A stretch of DNA of 64,000 nucleotides from Chrysomallon squamiferum (Eukaryota > Mollusca > Gastropoda > Neomphalida > Peltospiridae), in assembly GCA_012295275.1 (NCBI GenBank), contig CM022671.1:25708322-25772321 (forward strand). Reading direction: 5' to 3'. The notes under the pieces were generated by a model. The model was not told the DNA's origin. It saw only the letters and a list, made by a program, of their open reading frames with translations, and did not search any database. A program made the position numbers and the translations under genes. Below are positions 1-9,740 of the stretch, piece after piece (the stretch's first letter is position 1; every line of letters starts with the position of its first letter).

Positions 1-750
1 CTTTCAAACACAGTCCTTTAGACCACATGGACTGATGTTTAAAAAAAAGAGACAATATACGTGGTGAGCAGGTTATTTTTCAGTCACAGTGTACATTAAC
101 ATATTAACACTGTACATTTCTTTGAAGTCAAAAATAACCATATGACTTATGTATACATTTAAAAATTATAACATGATATATTAATTACTGAAATATAATT
201 TGCATTTTTGAAGTGAATAGCATTATTTTTAATTTTATTTATTTACTGGAGCTTCTTGTTACAAACTTTAGAATTTAAATTTTACACAAATAGGCATCTG
301 AATTTTTTTTTTTTTTTTTTTTTTAAGAACTTAAAAGGGTAAAGCTTTACGTATTTAAATTTAAAAAGTGCTGAAATTTCTTATTTTTTAATTATGATCG
401 GTTTGCACCTGATTTTTGATATCCTGAACGAAATGGTGCTTTTTATTTATTGTTTTTGTTGTTTTCTAAATCTAATTTGGTTTTTTTTTTTTTGGAAGAG
501 GGAGGGTAAATTATTTTCATCTTTTTCAGTATGTTATTTTTTTTTTTAATCCTTGAAGAAAAAGAACAAAATTTGTTTCAGTACTCCATACCTTTTAGAT
601 TTTGTAACAGTAGAACTTTCATGTGTAAAATGAAAAGATTTGTTTTTAAATTTTTTTTTTACATTTTTTGGTTACAGAATTTTAAATAAAAATTTACTCA
701 TCAAATTATGTATAAATATTATTTTTACAGAAATATGTATTAAAGCAAAA
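1..750. repeat. Direct repeat, left copy (partner 4998-5775)
   Basis: The first 750 bases match 4998-5775 in the same orientation, beginning with CTTTCAAAC and ending near AGAAATATGTAT. Both copies share the motif ATACGTGGTGA and long stretches around the phrase AAAATAACCATATGACTTA. The copies differ by substitutions and homopolymer length, so the duplication is not recent. The segment is AT-rich with long T runs and has no credible coding capacity. The repeat probably continues left of the window. Confidence 0.85.
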
Positions 751-826
751 AAAAAAAAATCATTTCTCAATTTCTATGTCAACATTTTATTTTATTAATT
801 TTATTATTTTTAATTTGTTATTATTT

Positions 827-859
<33 letters not shown>

Positions 860-2300
860 TTTGTTTACTTAGAAAACAAATACAAGGATTATATAATTTT
901 GTAACTGTATCCTGTATTAATTTTATCTAAATTATTCTTTATTCTAATTTAATTTTAACATGTATCTATTTCAAATATGAATATGGATCTTTGTCTGCAT
1001 CAGTTTAATCTACTTTCTTTAAAATGTAATTATTATTAATACTGAAAGAAGTGGCCTTACTAGTCTTTGTTACGCTAAAACTAAAACTACATAGATTGTT
1101 TTATAATTTTGTTTATTTTTATTGGTAGCAGCATATTATTCATGTATTTTTGTACCTACATGTAGATATATATACATATGTATGTATATGTATATTAAAA
1201 CCTGCACATAGTTATTAATTCTAAACTAATTGGTTTACCTATTTAATAATTTTTTTTTTTCCATCATTTTTAACATGAATAAGTTTAGTAATGATATAAT
1301 TATTTCAGATAGAGAAATGTAATTTAGCTTGTTTTGTTATCTTTAATTTTAAATATAAATGATTTACTAATGATTCATCTTCAAGTTTATACTAGTATTT
1401 TGACTTGTTTGAGAATATGTAACTGAATCACGTTTACAAATGGAGAGACAACTAGACTGGTTTTTTCAGTTTAATTTAAATCTAATATTTGATATGTTTT
1501 TAATTTCTATATTACAATTATACTATTGAAATATAATTAATTTCTACCATTTTTAATTCCCTCGATGAACAGACTTAAACATAATAAATAAATAAATTTA
1601 GAAACAAAAAATAAAGGAAATCTTGAAAAAACAAAACATATATTACTCATTAATATCGACGTTGTATATTTTCATAATACATAGTTACAATAAATTCAAG
1701 TTATAAATTATACACAGCTTAAATTAAAACAGGCTCTGTTTTCAAATGCTGGCAATATTTCTGTTTTGCACATCCATATACTATACCAAATAAAAGCTGT
1801 CGGCTGATGTGTGAAAGATAATACCAGTCTGTTTCTTTACCAGCCAAACTTTTTCACCCTACTGAGAAACGTGGTGGCAAATTTTGCCAAATTGTAATGT
1901 TTCATTAGGTTCTTTTGTGGCACCGTGTAATTCATTGCATATCTATAGCGATAATTAACCCCTCCATTTCATTGGAATTCAAGTTTATTTTGTATTACTT
2001 TATTTTGATCGTTATTTTTATTTTTATTTTTATTTTTATTTTTTTTTTTTTCTTCTGTAAAACATTAGATTTCACTTCCAGGTATGTTTTTAATCATAGA
2101 ATAACAAATTATGCTATCTTTCAAATTTAAATTGTTATTATTAGTAATTTTTTATTTTTTTTTTTTATAAATTTTTTTTTTTTTATTTTTTTATATATAA
2201 TGCTCTGACAGTTATCTTGTTTTATTTATTCTGCTGTACTTAACTCACTCTTCTAATACTCACTTATAACTCTCTCTCTCTCTCTCTCATTTCTCCAGTA
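751..2300. other. AT-rich non-coding stretch, no gene seen
   Basis: Very AT-rich DNA with long T runs (830-862, 2030-2052, 2150-2190), a short alternating TA/TG stretch near 1166-1196 and a (CT)n tract at 2272-2288. No reading frame has protein-like composition and no match to the other repeats of the window was found. A somewhat more complex stretch at 1735-1960 looks unique but is not recognisable. Confidence 0.6.
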
Positions 2301-2672
2301 TTAATTAGACTCCAAAGTAACTACTCGTAGCACGCTTCCTATCTAATGAATTGACTGACGAATACATAGTTTGCCGAATAATTACGGAAAAGCTCGAGTG
2401 CTGCATAATTAGTGTAATGTATAAGGGTGTTGATGTTGATGGGTTGGCGTGAATGTTAAAAATCCGCACCACCTGATCTGTCTTGAGTGCGTACACGATA
2501 TGTATATACATACCTGTCAGTTCAGATGAGTGTAAAACGTAAGTGATTATCGAAAATTTTACACACTTGTATGAACAAATAAAACAAGAATTTTTTAACA
2601 CTGCTAAAGTTGTGATGTCTTATATTCTGTTATTATCAGTTATTTTTTTTATTTATCATCATTATTATTACT

Positions 2673-2748
2673 ATTACTGTTTCTACTAGAACTACTACTA
2701 CCACTACTACAATTACTACTACTACTATAAATATTATTATTTGTAACT
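2673..2748. repeat. Imperfect (ACT)n / (ATT)n trinucleotide tract
   Basis: Runs of ACT and TAT trinucleotides, interrupted. It lies in the 600 bp stretch of the left inverted copy that has no counterpart in units A-E. Confidence 0.7.
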
Positions 2749-3873
2749 TCTAGCCCCTCTGTATATCACTACTGATAAATATTATTTCACAAAAAAATCA
2801 CTCGAGACTGCTGTAAATACAAGTTCTAAATGTGTACATTGTACAAGTGTTATCAAAAATGCATAATGTGTTTAACAAAAATGGTGCCGATCAAAAAAAA
2901 AAAAAAATTTTAGAATTGTGTGTCAGTGGATAATTTGTATAAAGTTGAAGAATTTCACTCCAAATTATATTAATATGATGTATAACGTGTATTATACGAT
3001 GAACCAATGTTAAAGTGTAAGCAGAATGATTGTATATTAACAGTCATCTAGCCTAGATATTTATCTTGGAAATATGTATTTTGAAATACGTAAAATAAAA
3101 ATTACAGTGTCATTTATCTTGGTCATATTTGTTGTGAGAATTAGTTAAATCATTTAATGGTAGATCACTTCTAATATATATATATATAACACTTTCATCC
3201 ACGCACACGTACACGCACATACACACAAACGTGCTTGATTGGATTTTTTCTTTTTTAATTAATTTTATTTTATTTTATTTTATTTTTTTTAAAGAAGAGT
3301 TAATTGGAATCTGTAAAGTTATCTATTTGAACTGATTTAAAATGATTTATCTTTTGAATCATTTAAATAATCATAATACCGTTCTAACTCTTATCGAATA
3401 GGAGGGAGAACGAATGTATGTAGTAAACAAAAAGCAAAAACGGTTTGTTGACGATGAATAATTATACACAATTCAGATCATAACCGGTTTCCACAGCGAC
3501 CCTTTTGAATCGTCCATTCTAGTACAAAAATCATAAAAACACACTACAGGAAGAGAAAGCTAGTCCTGATCAAATGCCAACCACCTGAATGACGCAGTCT
3601 GTCCTTTGGTATTTTGTTAGTTACGTTTCAAAATTTTTCAACAAGCTGCACAGGAAATGGTAAGAAACGGAAAGATTTTCTTCGTGATTTCAGTAAGATT
3701 CGTATTTCTGTTCATTTCGGTTCATCGTCGCCACAGCAGATGGAACCAAATTCGTCTGACTTTTCCTGTGAAAGGAACGTGTCTATTGTTGATTGATTTT
3801 ATGAATAATTTTCTCTTCTTGCCTTTTACAAGAAAATTTATTTATATGTTCTGAGAATGTGGCAAGATATATA

Positions 3874-3889
3874 TGAGAGAGAGAGAGAG

Positions 3890-3943
<54 letters not shown>
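3874..3943. repeat. (GA)n followed by (GT)n microsatellite
   Basis: An AG tract passes directly into a pure GT tract of about 26 repeats. By position it corresponds to the large (CT)n tract of the + strand units read from the other strand. Confidence 0.9.
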
Positions 3944-3944
<1 letters not shown>

Positions 3945-4376
3945 ATACTTGGAAACTGATTTCAGCTGTCTGGCACAAGATTTCGAATTTATTGCCTCTA
4001 CACTATAACATGAGATTCAGTATATTTATATATTTTGTGGTTACAAATCAAAATATATATTGTTGCTAATAGTAAAAGACTAACTAGATGTAGCGAGTTT
4101 CTTATCTGTGTAGTCCTCAACGATATATGTGATTTAACAGTAATTATAAAATATACTGAATATGCTGTTTTATAAGATGACTACTGAGAATTGGGTGTAA
4201 GGAGAAGAATCAAAATTGGTCACTATCCTTGACGAAGCTAAATTCAGTCAACGTTCTGCCTGTATCAAAAATAAATTTCATATTTTGAAACATTCACACA
4301 CACACACACACATAAAAATGTTTTAATTATTAGTTATTTTTGTATATTATTCTATCTCCATGTCAGCTTTTTCTGA

Positions 4377-4380
<4 letters not shown>

Positions 4381-4453
<73 letters not shown>
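4381..4453. repeat. (TC)n microsatellite
   Basis: A pure TC dinucleotide tract of about 36 repeats inside the left inverted copy. Confidence 0.95.
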
Positions 4454-4454
<1 letters not shown>

Positions 4455-4599
4455 AAAATGAAGTTAGTATTCATTAAACTAGAAACAAATTTAATCAATT
4501 TACAGGTTCTACAAATATATCATAGCGCGGTGATTTCCTGATACGTAAACGTATGAATGGATTTTTGGATTTTGAATAAACTCTGTCTTATGTACATCT

Positions 4600-4800
4600 G
4601 ATTATATTCGGGAACGCACTGGCACAGGAGGATCAAATCTAATCACGACATCACAAACCCCGTCAGAGGGCGCTCACGAGACTCGAACGTATGGCACCCG
4701 GTCGCCCGAACTCCGAAGACGTAAGAAGTTACCGTTCGGCCATCTAGACAACCTCAGTAAGGGTTGCTCTGTAACCGAGGGTAATCATCGCTTCCCACGA
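4600..4800 (-). repeat. tRNA-derived SINE-like segment, oldest copy
   Basis: On the minus strand the order is an A-box-like GATGGCCGAACGGTAAC, a CGGGCGACCGGGTG stretch and a B-box-like GTTCGAGTC, as in the A and B boxes of tRNA Leu/Ser-type heads. It is followed by a tRNA-unrelated body with the phrase GATTTGATCCTCCTGTGCC. The same segment occurs once in each of units A-E. This copy keeps GAACGGTAAC, which is closer to a tRNA A box than the GACGATAAC of the + units. Confidence 0.6.
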
Positions 4801-4972
4801 AGCACGCAGTTCTTTTTGTCTTCGTCATTTTTGCGTGAATCTATCTTTTTTGTTGTTTGTTGTTTTCGTTATTTTTTTTATTTTTTTGTTTTTTTTAGTT
4901 TTTTTTAGGGTTTCCTACAAATTAAAACAAACTGAAATCACCCACTTAAAATCTAAGGTTTCTAATATTCAG

Positions 4973-4976
4973 TTAA
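4973..4976 (-). other. Empty piggyBac target site (TTAA)
   Basis: On the minus strand, GTTTGAAAGCACAGGGCTTA leads through a T-rich stretch to TTAAC and then straight into GAATATTAGAAACC. In units A-E the same two flanks are separated by a 1.3-1.6 kb element bounded by TTAA on both sides. This copy therefore shows the pre-insertion state. Confidence 0.8.
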
Positions 4977-4997
4977 AAAACAAAAATAAGCCCTGTG

Positions 4998-5775
4998 CTT
5001 TCAAACGCTGCTGTTTACTCCTCACGGACTGATATTAAAAAAGGGAGACAATATACGTGGTGACCAGGTTATTTTTCAGTCACGCTGTACATTAACATAT
5101 TAACACTGAACATGTTTTTGAAGTCAAAAATAACCATATGACTTATGCATACATTTAAAAATTATAACATGATATATTAATTACTGAAATATAATTTGCA
5201 TTTTTGAAGTGAATAGCATTATTTTTAATTTTATTTATTTACTGGAGCTTCTTGTTACAAACTTTAGAATTTAAATTTTACACAAATAGTCATATGAATC
5301 TTTTTTTGTTTGTTTGTTTTGTTTTTTTAGGGATTTTTTTTAATTATTATTATTATATTTTTTTTAAAGAAATTAAAAGGGTAAAGCTATACGTGTTTAA
5401 ATTAAAAAAATACTGTAATTTCTTATTTTCTGTTTGCACCTGATTTTTGATATCCTGAACGAAATGGTGCTTTTTATTTGTTGTTGTTGTTGTTTACTAA
5501 ATCTAATTTGGTTTTTTGGGGAGAGGGGAGGCAAACTATTTTCATCTTTTTCAGTATGTTAATATATTTTGAATCCTTGAAGAAAAAAACAAACAAATTA
5601 GTTTCAATACTCCCTACATTTTAGATTTTTTAACAGTAAACATTTCTATGGAAAATTAAGATGGTTTTCTTACATTTTTTGGTTACAGAGTTTTAAATAT
5701 TTATACATAAAGATGCCAATGATCATCAAATTACATGTAAATATTATTTTAACAGAAATATGTATATAAGCAAAA
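4998..5775. repeat. Direct repeat, right copy (partner 1-750)
   Basis: Matches 1-750 in the same orientation. In the inverted left arm it separates two parts that are adjacent in units A-E (around 9560-9590). It is therefore either an insertion in the arm or a segment lost from the amplified units. Its first 120 bases, inverted, also resemble 28400-28510 and 43340-43450. Confidence 0.8.
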
Positions 5776-6534
5776 ACGGACTGCTGTTAAATAAAAAGAC
5801 ACAATGAAGAATAAAAAATTAACATATTGTTTATTACATGAAAAAGCATGAGACATGTAACTACATTTAAGAATTGTAAGTCGATATACATCTAAGCATG
5901 TGAACTTCTTATAAAATAGAAAACAAAATTTAACTTTTCTGAAATGAAAACAAAACAGAAGTGTAACCAAATAATTTACTGAAAATTAACAAATGCAAAA
6001 CGTTTGCAATCTACATGTATACTGTAAATAATGGAATTCAAATACTGTTGATTGAAAAAACAGTATCAGAGCAACAGTAATCAGCAAGTCCATTATTAGA
6101 CAACACAGCAGCCAAAACCACCTGTTCTAAAATCTCGAAATAGTCATAATCTCTACATGCTGTACAAAGAAACTAAGCAACCAAAATACAGATGCTGTGA
6201 AATTTCAGATTATTTGTAATCAGCTTGAATATTTAAAATAAACACAGCAAATAAAATATGGATGTTTAAACACGTGTTTAAATCTCAACTTGAGTAATGG
6301 AGAAGAACTAAACTAATTTTCAGCTCTAAAAATTGTAAAACTTACAGTAATCATCAAGATTACTGTTAAAATTACAATCAAAATGTAAAAATGTCAAAGT
6401 TATAATAATTAACATAATATAAACAAACACACACACACACACGCACACACACGCACACACACACTATATATATACAAAACAACCAAAACACTGGTGTTGG
6501 AAAAAGTCAAAATAATCAGAACCTAAGCATGTAA

Positions 6535-6732
6535 TTAACGACAATCTTCATGCCTATTGTTCATCTCTGCTCGGTACAGTTTTGCTTTTTTCTTCTTCCA
6601 GTTCCTGTGTTTTCCTTTCTTTCTTTTACATACCAAGAAAATCCATAGCCGCCAATGTTGTAAATGTTCTTGCCATGTTTTCGGAATGAAGTAAAAACTA
6701 GCAGCAGAAGAACCTCTGAGACGAACAGTCAT
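6535..6732 (-). CDS. Hypothetical basic ORF (ORF2), left copy
   Basis: A 65-residue frame beginning MTVRLRG. It has an aromatic middle (FYFIPKTW) and a basic run, RKKGKHRNWKKKKAK, near residues 37-51 that looks like a nuclear targeting or nucleic-acid-binding patch. It overlaps the end of ORF1 in another frame. I recognise no family. The same frame is open in units A, B and E and closed in C and D. A GTATGT donor-like site follows codon 32, so the frame may instead be an exon fragment. Coding status is doubtful. Confidence 0.25.
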   Translation of the reverse strand: MTVRLRGSSAASFYFIPKTWQEHLQHWRLWIFLVCKRKKGKHRNWKKKKAKLYRAEMNNRHEDCR

Positions 6733-6898
6733 GTTGTAGACTCACAAAGTCTGAAAAAACAGTTCTGTCGTCAAGAAACTTCTCAGGTATCGGACGACAG
6801 TTGAATGTTTTGGTGAAACCAAATTCCTCATCGTCGACGAAGGACATGTAGTTCTCTGTTAAAACAAGAGTCAGCTGGGTTGGAAGAACGACAGACAT
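6698..6898 (-). CDS. Hypothetical 66-residue ORF (ORF1), left copy
   Basis: A 66-codon frame from MSVVLPTQLTL to RFFCC stop, behind a TATATAA-like box about 120 bases upstream (7021-7030). The protein has a hydrophobic start, an acidic-aromatic centre (SFVDDEEFGF) and ends in cysteines. No domain was recognised. ORF1 recurs in unit copies B, C, D and E and is frameshifted in A. Codon 54 is followed by a GTGAGT donor-like motif. Function unknown; it may be an exon captured by the repeat. Confidence 0.3.
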   Translation of the reverse strand: MSVVLPTQLTLVLTENYMSFVDDEEFGFTKTFNCRPIPEKFLDDRTVFSDFVSLQHDCSSQRFFCC

Positions 6899-7338
6899 TA
6901 CGACTGTCTGATTTTTTCTGTTTTTAGTCAAGCTGTACGTAAGACTTCGCTAGATGAATGCAGACAAGATTCTTCTCGGAAAAGTAACTGCTACAGCTCC
7001 TGCTACAGCTCCTGCTCTTGGTTATATAGAAAAGTGCCCGGAAAGAATGGGCGGATCACGTGGAGTCTTCTGTCGTCGGTAGCTCTGATATTCCGCCTAA
7101 GCGTGAACAGTTTTAATTGAATTTATTTTATTTTAACGTTACGTATATTCCACTCAACCAGGAAATAATTGTAATAAATTACTGAATGAAACAACTTATT
7201 GAAACACGCACGCACACATAACACCATGGACAGACACGCGTAGATAAAATTATAAAATCGCTCCACAAAAACATGAACACGCACACGTGCTGAAATATAT
7301 ATTCTAGTGAAACCTAGAATGCTTTCCAGAATACCGCA

Positions 7339-7371
7339 TATTTGGAGTGGCCTCCATTATGTGAGATTTTA
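7339..7371 (-). repeat. Remnant of the 42 bp minisatellite at the unit junction
   Basis: On the minus strand, ATCTCACATAATGGAGGCC leads into ACTCCAAATATGCGGTATTC. This is the same junction between minisatellite and unit as at 38250-38295. It is the only piece of the minisatellite outside 31.9-38.3 kb. Confidence 0.85.
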
Positions 7372-7606
7372 ATTAGTATTAAAATTTAATAAAATTATTA
7401 CGGAACAAACACTCAAGAAATCTGTTCAATGTAAATTGATCCCATTTTTAAAAATCGTCAATCTGGACTTCTTCATTTGTGTTATCTAACGTGTGTATGA
7501 TCAAGTAACCCAGGACCTGTGCGTAACTTTATTCTTATTATCGCGCTCCACTTATTTTTCTGCTCCTGTTAAGAACCCAAAGTGGTCCCCATATCCTTAT
7601 CCAAGA
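7372..7606. other. Unique spacer of the inverted repeat
   Basis: AT-rich at first, then more mixed sequence, with no counterpart elsewhere in the window. It lies between the left inverted arm and the hAT MITE at the start of the tandem array. No gene recognised. Confidence 0.55.
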
Positions 7607-7874
7607 GTTGACATCAGTGGCGGGCAGAGGTCTGGTGACGCCCGGGGCCAACTCCTTGATTGTACGCCCCAAAGACTCAAGTAGAAGACCTAGGACTGCA
7701 AAATATTATGGGGAAGGAAGATATTTTGAATATGACAACACAGATGAAACATAAAATAAAAACTTTATTTGATTTAAATATAAATCAACCAAATCTATTA
7801 AGTTCTTTTCTCTGGTTGGATGCACGCGGCCAATGACCCTTCGCCCCCCCCCTCTGCAAGCCACTGGTTGCCAT
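7607..7874. mobile_element. hAT-type MITE with 8 bp target duplication
   Basis: The element spans 7615-7866 (252 bp). Its ends are CAGTGGCGGGCAGAGG and, inverted, CAGTGGCTTGCAGAGG, which match at 14 of 16 positions. The flanking 8-mers are GTTGACAT (7607-7614) and GTTGCCAT (7867-7874), 7 of 8 identical. Inverted ends starting CAGTG and 8 bp duplications are typical of hAT DNA transposons. There is no coding capacity, so it is a non-autonomous derivative. Units B, C and D carry only the right part, from their ATATTTTGAATATGAC onward. Confidence 0.8.
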
Positions 7875-8495
7875 AGATCTGCACGGCCTTGGAAATGCGA
7901 TATATATATATATATAACTGTGTTAGCAGGAAAAAGACATTCACGTTAAAGAAAACGTGATCGAACAGCTGAAAGTGTAAGCAGAATGGCAGTGGATCTA
8001 GTAGACAGATGATCCTAAAGAATTTTTTATTTTATTATTATTATTATTATTATTTTATTTTTTTTTTTCCTGAATGCGGTATTCTGGAAAACATTCTAGA
8101 TTTCACTAGAATATATATATATATTTCAGCACGTGTGCATGTTCATGTGCGATTTTATAATTTTATCTACGTGTGTCTGTCCATGGTGTTACGTGTGTGT
8201 GCGTGTTTCAATAAGTTGTTTCATTCATTAATTTATTACAATTATTTCCTGGTTGGAATATACGTAACGTTAAAATAAAATAAATTCAATTAAAACTGTT
8301 CACGCTTAGGCGGAATATCAGAGCTACCGACGACAGAAGACTCCACGTGATCCGCCCTGTCTTTCCGGGCACTTTTCTCTATCACCAAGAGCAGCAGCTG
8401 TAGCAGTTACTTTTCCGAGAAGAATCTTGTCTGCATTCATCTAGCGAAGTCTTACGTACAGCTTGACTAAAAACAGAAAAAATCAAACAGTCGTA

Positions 8496-8666
8496 ATGTC
8501 TGTCGTTCTTCCAACCCAGCTGACTCTTGTTTTAACACAGAACTACATGTCCTTCGTCGACGATGAGGAATTTGGTTTCACCAAAACATTCAACTGTCGT
8601 CCGATACCTGAGAAGTTTCTTGACGACAGAACTGTTTTTTTCAGACTTTGTGAGTCTACAACATGA
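8496..8666 (+). pseudogene. ORF1 copy A, frameshifted
   Basis: Starts MSVVLPTQLTL like the other copies. One extra T in the run before CAGACTTTG (8634-8641) shifts the frame, and it stops early, at LCESTT. The TATA-like box seen in other copies is also altered here (TCTATCACC). This copy is therefore the most degraded of the cassette. Confidence 0.5.
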
Positions 8667-8896
8667 CTGTTCGTCTCAGAGGTTTTTCTGCTGCTAGTTT
8701 TTACTTCATTCCGAAAACATGGCAAGAACATTTACAACATTGGCGGCTATGGATTTTCTTGGTATGTAAAAGGAAGAAAGGAAAACACAGGAACTGGAAG
8801 AAGAAAAAAGCAAAACTGCACCGAGTACAGATGAACAATAGGCATGAAGATTGTCGTTCATTTTGTAGCACCATGTGTGTATGTGTGTGCGTGTGA
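8663..8896 (+). CDS. Hypothetical basic ORF (ORF2), copy A
   Basis: Begins MTVRLRGFSAA and keeps the RKKGKHRNWKKKKAK basic patch. The normal stop is lost, and the frame runs into the GT-rich tract (ending in repeated CV), giving 77 residues. The extension is clearly microsatellite translation. No family recognised. Confidence 0.2.
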   Translation: MTVRLRGFSAASFYFIPKTWQEHLQHWRLWIFLVCKRKKGKHRNWKKKKAKLHRVQMNNRHEDCRSFCSTMCVCVCV

Positions 8897-9215
8897 GTGT
8901 GTGTATTTATATGTAAATTATTATAACTTTGACATTTTTACATTTTGATTGTAATTTTAACGGTAATCTCGATGATTACTGTAAGTTTTACAATTTTTAG
9001 AGCTGAAAATTAGTTTAGTTCTTCTCCATTACTCAAGTAGAGATTTAAACACGTGTTTAAACATCCATATTTTATTTGCTGTGTTTATTTTAAATATTAT
9101 TTTGACTTTTTCCATGTAGAGATTATAACACGAGATTTTAGAACAGTGCTGTGTTTTTGATTACTGTTGCTCTGATATTGTTTTACATATTACAATCGGT
9201 TTTCATTTGTTAATT

Positions 9216-9216
<1 letters not shown>

Positions 9217-9274
<58 letters not shown>
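9217..9274. repeat. (GT)n microsatellite
   Basis: A nearly pure GT tract of about 28 repeats between the two versions of the post-ORF2 block in copy A. The matching tracts lie at 14161-14202 (B), 19382-19398 (C), 24584-24612 (D) and 39171-39190 (E). Confidence 0.9.
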
Positions 9275-9277
<3 letters not shown>

Positions 9278-9619
9278 ATATTATGTTAATTATTATAACT
9301 TTGACATTTTTACATTTTGATTGTAATTTTAACAGTAATCTTTACAGTATACATGTAGATTACAATCGGTTTTCATTTGTTAATTTTCAATAAATTATTT
9401 GGTTACACTTCTGTTTTGTTTTCATTTGAGAAAAGTTAAATTTTGCCTTCTATTTTATAAGAAGCTCACGTGCTTAGATTTATAATTATATCGACTCCGC
9501 GTTATAATTCATAAATGTATGTCTGTGTTAATACGTTATTGTTCGCAGTCTCTTTTTGTGACAGCAGTCCGGTTGCTGTAAACAACAGAGTTTGAAAGCT
9601 CAGGGCTTATTTTTATTTC

Positions 9620-9706
9620 TTAACCCCCAAGTCAGCACGTCTGTGTTTGCGGTTGTTTGTGTCGTAGAGTCTGCAAAGACCCGATGGAACGTTTCAAAGG
9701 TACACA

Positions 9707-9740
<34 letters not shown>

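Larger units (their letters stand above)
2300..4997 (-). repeat. Inverted, diverged copy of the 3' half of the 5 kb unit
   Basis: Read on the minus strand this segment follows the 3' half of unit A (about 10.95-12.87 kb) in order: the segment before the CA tract, the SINE-like head, the (CT)n tract (here 4381-4453), the block around the AG/TG tract at 3870-3943, and the AAAATTTTACACACTTGTAT block near 2555. Relative to the + units it has about 600 extra bases at 2600-3230, and it lacks the piggyBac insertion. Divergence from units A-E is clearly higher than among A-E, so it is an older copy. Confidence 0.8.
5776..7345 (-). repeat. Inverted copy of the 5' part of the 5 kb unit
   Basis: The reverse complement of this segment follows unit E from 38.28 to about 39.6 kb, including the GCGGTATTCTGG start, the TATA-like cassette and both short reading frames. 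With unit A it forms a large inverted repeat with a spacer of roughly 730 bp (7345-8075). It is closest to unit E: both keep the block between the TTTGATTGTAATTTTAAC and ATACATGT motifs that units B-D have lost. Confidence 0.85.
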
